This document shows, in pieces, positions 42,566 to 51,854 of a stretch of 64,000 nucleotides of DNA. Numbering within the stretch: the first letter of the stretch is position 1; each line of letters starts with the position of its first letter. The translations under genes were made by a program, and so were the position numbers. The stretch covers positions 1 to 64,000 of the forward strand of contig NZ_JACRAW010000026.1 of assembly GCF_016213215.1 (NCBI RefSeq). The letters run 5' to 3'. Under the pieces are notes generated by a model. That model did no database searches and had not been told where the DNA came from. It saw nothing but the letters and a program-made list of their open reading frames with translations. The stretch is from Bradyrhizobium sp. Its GTDB lineage: Bacteria > Pseudomonadota > Alphaproteobacteria > Rhizobiales > Xanthobacteraceae.

Positions 42566-43162
42566 ATGGTTCATCGCGGCATGCTGAAACGGATCTACGA
42601 CTGGTGTATCGACGCCGCTCATAAGCCTTACGCGCTCTGGATCATGGGTGCGGTATCGTTCGCGGAGAGTTCCTTCTTTCCGGTGCCGCCGGATGTGATG
42701 CTGATCCCGATGTCGCTGGCGCGGCCGCAGCGGGCCTGGGTCTATGCCTCGGTCTGCACCGCGACGAGCGTGCTGGGCGGCCTTGTCGGCTACGCGATCG
42801 GGGCGCTGCTCTACGACTCGCTCGGGCACTGGCTGATCCAGCTCTATGGCCTCGGCGACAAGGTGGAGGCCTTTCGCGCGTCCTATGCCGAATGGGGCGC
42901 GGTGATCATCCTGGTCAAAGGCCTGACACCGATCCCCTACAAGCTCGTCACCATCACCTCGGGATTTGCCGGCTACAATCTCTTCCTGTTCACCGTGTGC
43001 TCGATCATCGCGCGCGGCGGACGCTTCTTCGTGGCCGCGATCCTGCTGAACCGCTATGGCGACTGGATACGCGTCAGGATCGAACGGCACCTCGGTTTGT
43101 GGGTGGCGATCGGTGCCGTCGTGCTCGTGCTGGGCTTTGTGATCGCGGTCAAGCTGATCTGA
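42566..43162 (+). CDS. DedA/YqaA family membrane protein
   Basis: AVSFAESSFFPVPPDVMLIPMSLARP, VILVKGLTPIPYKLVTITSGFAG. Confidence 0.85.
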   Translation: MVHRGMLKRIYDWCIDAAHKPYALWIMGAVSFAESSFFPVPPDVMLIPMSLARPQRAWVYASVCTATSVLGGLVGYAIGALLYDSLGHWLIQLYGLGDKVEAFRASYAEWGAVIILVKGLTPIPYKLVTITSGFAGYNLFLFTVCSIIARGGRFFVAAILLNRYGDWIRVRIERHLGLWVAIGAVVLVLGFVIAVKLI

Positions 43163-43212
43163 GCGGGGCATGATTGCTTGGTCCTTGCTCCGGCTTCGGC
43201 TAGTTTGACGGC

Positions 43213-43779
43213 ATGATGGGGCGGCCGACGAAGTTCGTGGTGCCATTCAGAACGATGTTCACGGCGCTTGCCGCGCTGGCCGTGCTGCTGGGCATGGTCG
43301 AGGCCAGCCGGCCGCAGTCGGCCGCGCCGCCCGCCCCAGGCGTGCAGGAGGCGACGCCGCAAGCTGCGCCGCAGCAGGGTGCGCAAGCTCCCGCGCCGCC
43401 GGCGGGCGAGGAGAATCCGGGACTGATCAACGAAATGGGCAAGCTGTTCGGGAAGATTCTTCCGCCGATCAAGAGCCCGAGCGAGACCATCGACGATCTC
43501 AACGCGCGCGCCAAGGATGCCGGCGAGGCGCTGTCGCGTCTCGCCAAACCCGCCATGATGGTGTCCGGCCGCGTGATCTGTCCGGCATCCGTGAACGGCG
43601 CGCCGGACTGCAAGGCGGGCGCCGACAACCTTTGCCAGAGCAAGGGCTACAAGGAAGGCAAGAGCCTCACCGCCGATTCCGCCGAAACCTGCTCGCCCAA
43701 GGTCTTGATCCCGGGCCGGCAGCGCAAGCCGGACGACTGTCGTACCGACACCTACGTCACCCGCGCGCTTTGCCAGTAG
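43213..43779 (+). CDS. Hypothetical secreted/membrane-anchored protein
   Basis: N-terminal hydrophobic segment; Cys-containing C-terminus. Confidence 0.6.
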   Translation: MMGRPTKFVVPFRTMFTALAALAVLLGMVEASRPQSAAPPAPGVQEATPQAAPQQGAQAPAPPAGEENPGLINEMGKLFGKILPPIKSPSETIDDLNARAKDAGEALSRLAKPAMMVSGRVICPASVNGAPDCKAGADNLCQSKGYKEGKSLTADSAETCSPKVLIPGRQRKPDDCRTDTYVTRALCQ

Positions 43780-43895
43780 CGCCTAGACGCAAGCTAATCG
43801 GGCCGGTGCAATTGCTTTGTTGATATGATGTCTGGCATCTTTGGCCCGGCCCCTTCCTCCCGCGTTTTCGCGCCACGAAAAAGGATTTTGCGTCG

Positions 43896-44864
43896 ATGTC
43901 CATGCCTGCCTTGTTCAAGGGGCGTTTGTCGATTCCGGTGATCGCTTCGCCGCTGTTCATCATCTCGGTGCCCGATCTCGTGATCGCGCAATGCAAGGCG
44001 GGCGTGGTCGGCTCGTTTCCGGCGCTGAATGCGCGCCCGGCGGCGCTGCTCGATGAGTGGCTGGCGCGCATCAACGAGGAGCTCGCTGCCTACGACCGCG
44101 CGCATCCGGAGCGGCCGTCGGCGCCGTTCGCCGTCAACCAGATCGTGCACAAGTCGAACAACCGGCTCGACCACGACATGCAGCTTTGCGAGAAATACAA
44201 GGTGCCGATGATCATCTCCTCGCTTGGCGCGCGCGAGGAGCTGAACCAGGCGGTGCATCGCTGGGGCGGCATCGTCTTCCACGACGTGATCAACCAGAAG
44301 TTCGCTCACAAGGCGATCGAGAAGGGCGCCGACGGCCTGATCCTGGTCGCCGCCGGAGCGGGCGGCCACGCCGGCACGCTGTCGCCGTTCCCCTTCGTGA
44401 CCGAAACAAGGCAATGGTTCGACGGTCCGATCGCGCTCTCGGGAGCCATTGGCAGCGGCAAGGCGATCCGGGCCGCGCGCATTCTTGGCGCCGACTTCGC
44501 CTACATCGGTTCGGCCTTCATCGCGACCAAGGAGGCCAACGCGGTCGAGCGCTACAAGGAGATGATCACCTCTTCCGCGGCGGAGGACATCGTCTATTCC
44601 AACCTGTTCACCGGCGTGCATGGCAACTACCTCAAGCCGTCGATCATCGCGGCCGGCATGGATCCGGACAATCTGCCGACGTCCGATCCTTCCAAGATGA
44701 ATTTCGGCACCGACGCGTCGGGCGAGCGCGCCAAGCCGAAGGCGTGGAAGGAGATCTGGGGAAGCGGGCAGGGCATCGGCAGCGTCGACAAGGTGGTGCC
44801 GGCGGCCGAGCTGATCGCGCGGCTGAAGAAGGAATACGACGAAGCCACAGATCCGCCGCTGTGA
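43896..44864 (+). CDS. Nitronate monooxygenase family protein
   Basis: LSIPVIASPLFIISVPDLVIAQCKAGVVGSFPALNARP, GADGLILVAAGAGGHAG, DFAYIGSAFIATKEANA. Confidence 0.88.
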   Translation: MSMPALFKGRLSIPVIASPLFIISVPDLVIAQCKAGVVGSFPALNARPAALLDEWLARINEELAAYDRAHPERPSAPFAVNQIVHKSNNRLDHDMQLCEKYKVPMIISSLGAREELNQAVHRWGGIVFHDVINQKFAHKAIEKGADGLILVAAGAGGHAGTLSPFPFVTETRQWFDGPIALSGAIGSGKAIRAARILGADFAYIGSAFIATKEANAVERYKEMITSSAAEDIVYSNLFTGVHGNYLKPSIIAAGMDPDNLPTSDPSKMNFGTDASGERAKPKAWKEIWGSGQGIGSVDKVVPAAELIARLKKEYDEATDPPL

Positions 44865-45646
44865 AAGAGCCGATGAACGCCATCTATCGCGTCGACGGAA
44901 ACCGCGTTCTGACCAGCCCCGATGCGGCAGGTCCCTGGGATCCGGGCATGCAGCACGGCTCGGCGCCGGCTTCGCTGGCGGTGTGGGCCGCCGAGCGCGT
45001 GCCGACGCCGGTGCCGATGACGGTCGCCCGCGTCACCATCGACCTGATGCGCCCGGTGCCGCTGGCGCCGCTCACGATCGAAACCGAGACGCTGCGCGAG
45101 GGCCGCAAGATCCAGCTTTGCGGCATCCGCCTGTTCGCCGACGGTGTGCTCGTGGTCGGCGCGACCGTGTTGAAGATCAAGACGCAGGATCTGAGCCTGC
45201 CGCCGCATATCGGGGAGCCGCCGCTCGAGCTGCCGCGGCCGGAGCAGTCGCTGGTCGAGCCGGGCGACCTTGCGGGCAGCCCGTTCGTGAAGGGAATCTC
45301 GCTGCGCGCCGCGCGCGGCCGTTTCGGCCGGCCCGGTCCCGGCGCGATCTGGTTTCGCGTCGACAAGCCGCTGATCGAAGGCTCTGGCATCTCGCAGGCC
45401 ATGCGCGCGGTGGTCGCCGCCGATTTCTCCAACGGCACCGCCTCGACGCTCGATTTCCGCCACTGGACCTTCATCAACGCCGACCTCACCGTGAGCTTCG
45501 CGCGCCAGCCGGTCGGCGAATGGATCCTGCTCGACGGCGAATCCTGGATCGGCCCCAACGGCGCCGGGCTGGCGATGTCGCGCCTTGCCGATCAACGCGG
45601 CTATTTCGGCCGCGCCGTGCAGAGCCTGGTGATCGAAAAACGATAG
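44861..45646 (+). CDS. Acyl-CoA thioesterase-like (TesB/hotdog) protein
   Basis: Tandem hotdog-like ORF; VARVTIDLMRPVPLAPLTIETETLREGRKIQ; GTASTLDFRHWTFINADLTVSFARQPVGEWILLDGESW; GTG start overlaps preceding gene (alternative ATG 44873). Confidence 0.75.
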   Translation: MKEPMNAIYRVDGNRVLTSPDAAGPWDPGMQHGSAPASLAVWAAERVPTPVPMTVARVTIDLMRPVPLAPLTIETETLREGRKIQLCGIRLFADGVLVVGATVLKIKTQDLSLPPHIGEPPLELPRPEQSLVEPGDLAGSPFVKGISLRAARGRFGRPGPGAIWFRVDKPLIEGSGISQAMRAVVAADFSNGTASTLDFRHWTFINADLTVSFARQPVGEWILLDGESWIGPNGAGLAMSRLADQRGYFGRAVQSLVIEKR

Positions 45647-45767
45647 TCGGATGCGGCGCTGCCCGGCCACTGGCCTGCGCACGCCCAGGAGTTCTTTTCC
45701 TCCAAAAAGAGGCCCTTGAAGGGAACTGCACGCAGCAGGCGCGGGTTTACCCCCGTTAGGGGGTCCT

Positions 45768-47267
45768 ATGGACTTCGACCAAGGCGCTGCTCAGAAAACC
45801 AGGACCGGCGTGTGGGGGCTGGACGACATCCTGTCGGGCGGCTTTTCACGCGGGCATGTCTTCCTGGTGGAGGGCGCCCCAGGGACCGGCAAGACCACGC
45901 TGGCGCTGCAATACCTGCTGGAGGGCGTCAAATCCGGCGAGAAGGGCCTCTACATCACGCTGTCGGAGACAGAGCGCGAGCTGCGCGAAAGTGCCGCTTC
46001 GCATGGCTGGATCTTGAAGGACGGCCTCGACATCTTCGAGTTGCTGCCGCCGGAGAGCCTGCTCGATTCGGAGCAGCAGCAGAGCCTGCTCTACTCCTCC
46101 GACCTCGAGCTCGGCGAGACCACCAAACAGATATTCGAAGCGGTCGAACGCTCGCGCGCAAGCCGGGTCGTGCTGGACAGCCTCTCCGAAATCAGGCTGC
46201 TGGCGCAAAGCTCGCTGCGCTACCGCCGGCAGATACTCGCCATCAAGCACTACTTCGCGAAGTTCGGCACCACGGTGCTGCTGCTCGACGATCTGACGGC
46301 CGAGACCGCCGACAAGACGGTCCACAGCGTCGCGCATGGCGTGGTCCGGCTCGAAGAGCTGGCGCCGGACTATGGCGCGGAGCGCCGGCGAGTGCGGGTG
46401 ATCAAATATCGTGGCGTGAAGTTCCGCGGCGGCTATCACGACGCGACCATCACGACCGGCGGCATGAACGTGTTTCCGCGGCTGGTCGCATCCGAATATC
46501 GTTCGGATTTCACACGGAGCATGATGGCAAGTGGAGTTCCCGGGCTCGATCAGCTGCTCGGCGGCGGCATCGAAGCCGGATCGAGCACGCTGATCCTGGG
46601 GCCTGCGGGAACCGGCAAATCCCTCGTCGCCATCGTCTTCCTGATCGCGGCGATCGCGCGGGGCGAGAAGGGCGCACTTTTCGCGTTCGACGAGGAACTC
46701 GGGCTGTTGTTTGCGCGGATGAAGGGATTGGGTTTCGATCTGCCGGCGCTGCAACGCAGCGGCCAGCTCTTCGTCGAACAGGTGGATGCCGCAGAGCTGT
46801 CGCCCGGCGAATTCGCCCACCGCGTTCGCAAGCGCGTGGATGAAGATCGAATCCGGACGGTGGTGATCGACAGTCTCAACGGCTATCAGTCGGCGATGCC
46901 CGCAGAGAACTCGCTGATCCTGCACATCCACGAATTGCTGCAATACCTGAACCGCCGCGGCGCGGCCACGTTCATGACCGTAGCGCAGCACGGTCTCGTC
47001 GGGGACATGAAGGCACCGGTCGATGTCACCTATCTTGCGGATACGGTGATGCTGCTGCGCTATTTCGAGGCTGTCGGAAGCGTGCGGCGCGCCATCTCGA
47101 TCATCAAGAAGCGGACCGGCGCGCACGAGCCGACGATCCGCGAATACCGGATCGACAGCCGCGGGCTTACGATCGGCGCTCCGCTCGATGACTTCCAGGG
47201 CGTGCTGCGGGGCATTCCGGTCTATATCGGGGAAGCGCAACCGCTGCTCGAGGAGCCGTCCTCGTGA
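45768..47267 (+). CDS. KaiC/RAD55-like double-domain ATPase
   Basis: Two P-loops GAPGTGKTTLALQYL and GPAGTGKSLVAIVFL; GVWGLDDILSGGFSRGHVFLVEG and GVPGLDQLLGGGIEAGSSTLILG. Confidence 0.92.
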   Translation: MDFDQGAAQKTRTGVWGLDDILSGGFSRGHVFLVEGAPGTGKTTLALQYLLEGVKSGEKGLYITLSETERELRESAASHGWILKDGLDIFELLPPESLLDSEQQQSLLYSSDLELGETTKQIFEAVERSRASRVVLDSLSEIRLLAQSSLRYRRQILAIKHYFAKFGTTVLLLDDLTAETADKTVHSVAHGVVRLEELAPDYGAERRRVRVIKYRGVKFRGGYHDATITTGGMNVFPRLVASEYRSDFTRSMMASGVPGLDQLLGGGIEAGSSTLILGPAGTGKSLVAIVFLIAAIARGEKGALFAFDEELGLLFARMKGLGFDLPALQRSGQLFVEQVDAAELSPGEFAHRVRKRVDEDRIRTVVIDSLNGYQSAMPAENSLILHIHELLQYLNRRGAATFMTVAQHGLVGDMKAPVDVTYLADTVMLLRYFEAVGSVRRAISIIKKRTGAHEPTIREYRIDSRGLTIGAPLDDFQGVLRGIPVYIGEAQPLLEEPSS

Positions 47268-49318
47268 GGCGCGGGCCTTCGTCGGAACGGACGATCATCC
47301 TGGCGCCGGTCGGACGCGATGCCCAGGTCGCGGCCGCGTTGATCGGAGAAGCAGGTTATCAAGCCGACATCGCCGGCGATCTTCCGACGCTGCTGGGAGA
47401 AGTCGAGTCGGGTGCCGGTCTCGCCGTCATCGCGGACGAGGCAATCAAGACCGCGGATCTGCGCGGAATGATGCGCTGGCTCAACGAGCAGCCCCCGTGG
47501 TCGGATTTTCCGATCGTGCTGTTGACGCGCCAGGGTGGGGGGCCGGAGCGCAATCCCGACGCGATGCGGCTTGGACACATCCTCGGCAATGTCACCTTTA
47601 TCGAGCGCCCCTTCCATCCGACGACGCTGGTCAGCGTCGTCGGCTCCGCCGTGCGGGGCCGCCGCCGTCAATACCAGACGCGTGCAATTCTCGAACATCT
47701 GACGGAGAGCGAAAGCCTGCTGCAGACGGCGCTCGACGCAGGAAATCTGGGTGCCCTGGAGTTGCATCTTCCGGGCTTCGAGCTGGAAGCTTCCGCCACC
47801 TGCAAGGCCTCGTTCGGACGCCTGCCAAGTGAGCCCTTGTCCTATGCCGACGTGTTGGCATCCGTTCATCCCGACGATCGGGAGCGACGCCGGGAGGCAC
47901 TGGAGCGGGCAATCAGCGCCGGTACGGACTACAGCATCGAGTATCGCAATATCTGGCCGGACGGCTCGCAGCATTGGGTCGATGTCCGCGCCCGTCCGGT
48001 CCGTGGCCGGGACGGCAGCATTGCATCCCTCGTCGGGGTTTCCTCCGATATTACCGCGCGCAAGCGTGCCGAGATCGAACGCGAGACTTTGCTCTCACAA
48101 CTGGCCGCCGAGCGGACCGCGCTGGCCGAGCTCACGGCCACGCTGGAACAGCGGGTCGAGCAGCGAACGGCCGACCTGATGAACGAGGTTGCCGCGCGCG
48201 AAAGGGCGCAGGAGCAGCTGCGCCAGGCACAAAAGATGGAGACCATTGGGCAGCTCACCGGTGGCGTGGCGCACGATTTCAACAACCTGCTGATGGCGGT
48301 CATGGGCAATCTCGAACTCCTGCGCAAGCGCATGCCGGACGATCCGCGCCTGCACCGCCTGATCCACGGTGCGCTGCAGGGCGCCGAACGCGGCGCGTCG
48401 CTGACGCAGCGGCTCCTGGCATTTGCGCGACAGCAGGATCTGAAGGCGGAGCCGGTGGACCTGTGTGCCCTGGTCAAGGGTATGGTCGAACTGCTGGAGC
48501 GTTCGCTGGGACCACGCGTTGTGTTGAAGCTCGATCTGCGGCAGGCATTGCCGCCGGCCCGGATCGACGCCAATCAGCTCGAGCTCGCGGTTCTCAACCT
48601 TGCGATCAACGCCCGGGATGCGATGCCTGATGGCGGGACGATCGAGATCAAGGTCTCCGAATGCCGGATCGACGGCGACAGCACGCTGGCGCCCGGCTCT
48701 TACCTCGAACTCTCCGTCATCGACACCGGCACGGGCATGCCGCCCGAGATCCTCAAGCGCGCCATCGAGCCTTTCTTCTCGTCCAAGCCGCTTGGGAAGG
48801 GTACGGGCCTCGGCCTGTCGATGGTGCATGGGCTTGCCGTGCAGCTCGGCGGCGCCCTGCAGCTCGCGAGCACTTTAGGAAAGGGCACCACTGCGACGCT
48901 GCTGTTGCCGGTCGCGACGTCGGCGCCCATGACTGAGAGGCGGGTCTATGCGCCGCAGAAGGTCCGGCGATCGGCGGTGATCCTGTTCGTTGACGATGAT
49001 CCCCTGATCGCAATGTCGACCACGGAGATGCTGGAAGATCTCGGGCATCGCGTGATCGGAGCCAGTTCCGGCCGGCACGCACTCGACATCCTGAAAAGCG
49101 ACCAGCCGATCGACCTGATGATGACCGATCACGTCATGCCCGGCATGACCGGCCTCGAGCTCGCGGCAGCTTCGCGGCAGCTGCGGCCATCGCTGCCGAT
49201 CCTGCTCGCGACAGGATACGCCGAATTGCCGGAGGGCACTCAGATCGACGTGCCGCGGCTGGCGAAACCGTATCATCAGGACCATCTGCGCGACCGTCTC
49301 GATCAATTGCTCAGCTAG
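47264..49318 (+). CDS. Hybrid sensor histidine kinase/response regulator with PAS domain
   Basis: GTG start overlapping KaiC-like stop; H-box LTGGVAHDFNNLLMAVMGNLELL, N-box NLAINARDAM, GTGLGLSMVHG, C-terminal REC ILFVDDDPLIAMSTTEMLEDLGH...MMTDHVMPGMTG. Confidence 0.92.
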   Translation: MRRGPSSERTIILAPVGRDAQVAAALIGEAGYQADIAGDLPTLLGEVESGAGLAVIADEAIKTADLRGMMRWLNEQPPWSDFPIVLLTRQGGGPERNPDAMRLGHILGNVTFIERPFHPTTLVSVVGSAVRGRRRQYQTRAILEHLTESESLLQTALDAGNLGALELHLPGFELEASATCKASFGRLPSEPLSYADVLASVHPDDRERRREALERAISAGTDYSIEYRNIWPDGSQHWVDVRARPVRGRDGSIASLVGVSSDITARKRAEIERETLLSQLAAERTALAELTATLEQRVEQRTADLMNEVAARERAQEQLRQAQKMETIGQLTGGVAHDFNNLLMAVMGNLELLRKRMPDDPRLHRLIHGALQGAERGASLTQRLLAFARQQDLKAEPVDLCALVKGMVELLERSLGPRVVLKLDLRQALPPARIDANQLELAVLNLAINARDAMPDGGTIEIKVSECRIDGDSTLAPGSYLELSVIDTGTGMPPEILKRAIEPFFSSKPLGKGTGLGLSMVHGLAVQLGGALQLASTLGKGTTATLLLPVATSAPMTERRVYAPQKVRRSAVILFVDDDPLIAMSTTEMLEDLGHRVIGASSGRHALDILKSDQPIDLMMTDHVMPGMTGLELAAASRQLRPSLPILLATGYAELPEGTQIDVPRLAKPYHQDHLRDRLDQLLS

Positions 49319-49319
49319 T

Positions 49320-49464
49320 CTGCCGGCCCGGCCGATCAGGTCGATCGCGCCCCGGTAGCTCAGCGATCCGCCCGGCCAGCTGAAGGCGGTGCGCGACGGT
49401 AGCGTGCCAGCGTCCGCAGCGTCTGCCCGCAGACGGTCGGAAAGGCATAAAGCGGACCGGGCAT
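49320..49464 (-). pseudogene. N-terminal remnant of an acyl-CoA synthetase, frameshifted
   Basis: Reverse strand MPGPLYAFPTVCGQTLRTLARYR then, in another frame, SRTAFSWPGGSLSYRGAIDLIGRAG. Confidence 0.65.
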
Positions 49465-49580
49465 CTTCCCTCCTTGCTTTTGTCTTTGGCCTCTTGTCGT
49501 GCCAAACTTGGATCAAACGTAGCACAAGTGGATCCGCGCCGCGCAATCGCAAACGGCCGCGGGCGAGGGAGGATACTCAG

Positions 49581-50555
49581 GTGCCGTCATCCGACCAGTT
49601 GAGCCGCATTCGCGCCCGATTGACCCTGCCCCTGATTGCGGCGCCGATGTTTCTGGTCTCGGGCGTCGAGCTGGTGGTAGCGGCCTGCCGCGATGGCGTG
49701 ATCGGGGCATTTCCGACCGTGAATTGCCGCAGCACCGAGGAGCTCAACAGCTGGTTGGCGGCGATCGAAGAGCGCCTGCTGCGCCATGAGAGCGAGACGG
49801 GTCGGCATCCCGCGCCGATCTGCCCGAACCTGATCGTGCATCGCTCCAACGCGCGGCTGGAGGAGGACCTCAAAGTGCTGCTGCGGCACCGGCCCGAAAT
49901 CGTCATCACCTCGGTCGGCTCGCCTGCGCCGGTGCTCAAGCCGCTGCATGATGTGGGCGCGCTGGTGCTCGCCGACGTCGCCTCGGTCCGCCACGCCGAA
50001 CGTGCGGCGGAAGCCGGCGCCGACGGGCTGGTGCTGCTCACGGCCGGAGCCGGCGGCCAGACCGGCTGGCTAAATCCGTTCGCGTTCGTGCGCGCGGTGC
50101 GTTCGTTCTTCGACGGAATCATCGTGCTCGCCGGCGGCATCGGCGACGGGCATGCACTGCGCGCGGCGGAGGTTCTGGGCTGCGATCTCGCTTATATGGG
50201 CACGAGGTTCATCGCCACGCGCGAGAGCATGGCGGACGCCCGCTACAAGCAGATGCTGGTCGATAGCAGCGCCGACGACATCCTGCTCACCACCGCCTTC
50301 ACCGGCCTTCAGACCAACATGCTCAAGCCATCGATCGTTGCCGCAGGCCTCGATCCCGACAACCTGCCGGCGCACGGCGCCATCGACATCGCGAAGGACA
50401 TCGACGTCCTCGCGCGGGAAGATAACCCGAAGCGCTGGCGCGACATCTGGAGCGCGGGCCATTCCACCTCGGCGGTGAAGGCCGTACTGGCGGTTCACGA
50501 TCTCGTTGCGCAGACTGGCGCCGAGTATCGGACGGCGAAGGATGGCGCGGGCTAG
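49581..50555 (+). CDS. Nitronate monooxygenase family protein (second copy)
   Basis: RLTLPLIAAPMFLVSGVELVVAACRDGVIGAFPTVNCRS, GADGLVLLTAGAGGQTG, DLAYMGTRFIATRES. Confidence 0.88.
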   Translation: MPSSDQLSRIRARLTLPLIAAPMFLVSGVELVVAACRDGVIGAFPTVNCRSTEELNSWLAAIEERLLRHESETGRHPAPICPNLIVHRSNARLEEDLKVLLRHRPEIVITSVGSPAPVLKPLHDVGALVLADVASVRHAERAAEAGADGLVLLTAGAGGQTGWLNPFAFVRAVRSFFDGIIVLAGGIGDGHALRAAEVLGCDLAYMGTRFIATRESMADARYKQMLVDSSADDILLTTAFTGLQTNMLKPSIVAAGLDPDNLPAHGAIDIAKDIDVLAREDNPKRWRDIWSAGHSTSAVKAVLAVHDLVAQTGAEYRTAKDGAG

Positions 50556-50664
50556 AACGGCAGCTCGGGCCCGTGCAGCAAGGGCGAACGGTTTCCCTAC
50601 TCCCCTCCAAGGAGGGTGAAGCGAAGCGTGGGGACAGAGCGATCTATTCGCAAGCAATCGCGCC

Positions 50665-51294
50665 CTAGTTCGCCACGAAATACCAATCCGTATCGTAGCG
50701 GACGAAAAGGCGCGGCGGCTTGTGGCCGAACTCGAAGAAGTCCGAAGCATCGGCGCCTCTGGGCACGTGGAGGAAACCCGAGAAGCGATGCTGGATACCG
50801 CGCGAAGTGAGGAACAGTACGTAGGTGCCATCCGCTGAATCGGCGACGACGATTTCGTTGCCGGCTGACAAAGCCGGCGCGCCACGTTCGAGCGCGATCA
50901 GGGTCGGGTTGTAAGACACGTTGGGCTTCAGCTCGCCGGCCGCAACCTGCGCGACGACGCGTTCGCGCGCCTCGCGATAGCGCCAGAAGTCCACTTGCAG
51001 CCAGATTTGCGTGAACGGCGTCCATAGGAGCAGGGCGAGCGTCGTTGCACAGACGAGAAAGGGCACCGCGACCGCCGGACCGTGGCGGCGCCAGCGCGTC
51101 AGCACGAATGTCGACCAGAGGCTGCAGCCAAGAAAAAGCGGTGCGAGCACCGGGAGAACGAACACCATAGCCGGGGACGGCCATTGCGCCATCGGTATTT
51201 CGACGGCCGCGATCCATAGCGCGCTGAGCGAGAGCGCGATCGACAGCGCGAGAGTGATGCGCGGCGGACGCCTGCCGGCTGCCGGATTCTCCAT
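50665..51294 (-). CDS. Hypothetical membrane protein
   Basis: Three hydrophobic segments then soluble domain. Confidence 0.6.
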   Translation of the reverse strand: MENPAAGRRPPRITLALSIALSLSALWIAAVEIPMAQWPSPAMVFVLPVLAPLFLGCSLWSTFVLTRWRRHGPAVAVPFLVCATTLALLLWTPFTQIWLQVDFWRYREARERVVAQVAAGELKPNVSYNPTLIALERGAPALSAGNEIVVADSADGTYVLFLTSRGIQHRFSGFLHVPRGADASDFFEFGHKPPRLFVRYDTDWYFVAN

Positions 51295-51466
51295 GTCGGG
51301 TTGGTCGCCTGGCGCCCACAAAGCGTTCGAGCGCGGGACTACACGGTATTGCTCCGGTACTGCGACTTAACTGCAGATTAACCATGTCCTCCCAGAATTA
51401 CCTCCAACGGCCGAGCACTGTACCGGCCGCAGCGCCGCCGGACCGCAATGTTCAGAGGGATGGGCG

Positions 51467-51715
51467 ATGGAGTACGATCAGCCTGACACAAAAACCGCAG
51501 CGACGCTGGAGGAGATCAGGATCCGGGTCGCCAACGCACTCTCCCGCCATCCGCTGTGCCGCAACGTCCGGTTCGATATCGTCAGCGTGACGCGCAACTC
51601 GCGCGGCGGCAACTGGACCATCAGCCTGCAATCGGTCGAGCCGGGCGCGGTGTGGGAGGCATCCGACATCGTCGCCGATATCCAGCAGGCCTATGAACTG
51701 GCCGCTGCGGCGTGA
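51467..51715 (+). CDS. Hypothetical small protein
   Basis: 82-aa ORF, MEYDQPDTKTAATLEEIRIRVANALSRHPLCRNVRFDIVSV. Confidence 0.55.
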   Translation: MEYDQPDTKTAATLEEIRIRVANALSRHPLCRNVRFDIVSVTRNSRGGNWTISLQSVEPGAVWEASDIVADIQQAYELAAAA

Positions 51716-51854
51716 TTCTCCCTAAAAATTCCAGGGATTTCCGTCCATCAGAACGCCATCGCCCCATGAGTGGCACGGTTAAGCCTTAATTACCGCCTAC
51801 TTTCTCGCGCACCTCAATGATGATCCCACGGGATCGTGTTGGTACTGGGAAGAC

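Noticed and set aside
45846-47240. 464-aa minus-strand ORF opposite the KaiC-like gene
   Set aside because: Shadow ORF with no domain; the KaiC-like frame is unambiguous
45768-49318. Complete circadian (KaiABC) clock
   Set aside because: No KaiA or KaiB in the window and altered phosphosite residues; only a KaiC-like/kinase pair is supportable
51770-51790. Candidate sigma-54 -24 element (tggcacg)
   Set aside because: No matching -12 (TTGC) element at the right spacing
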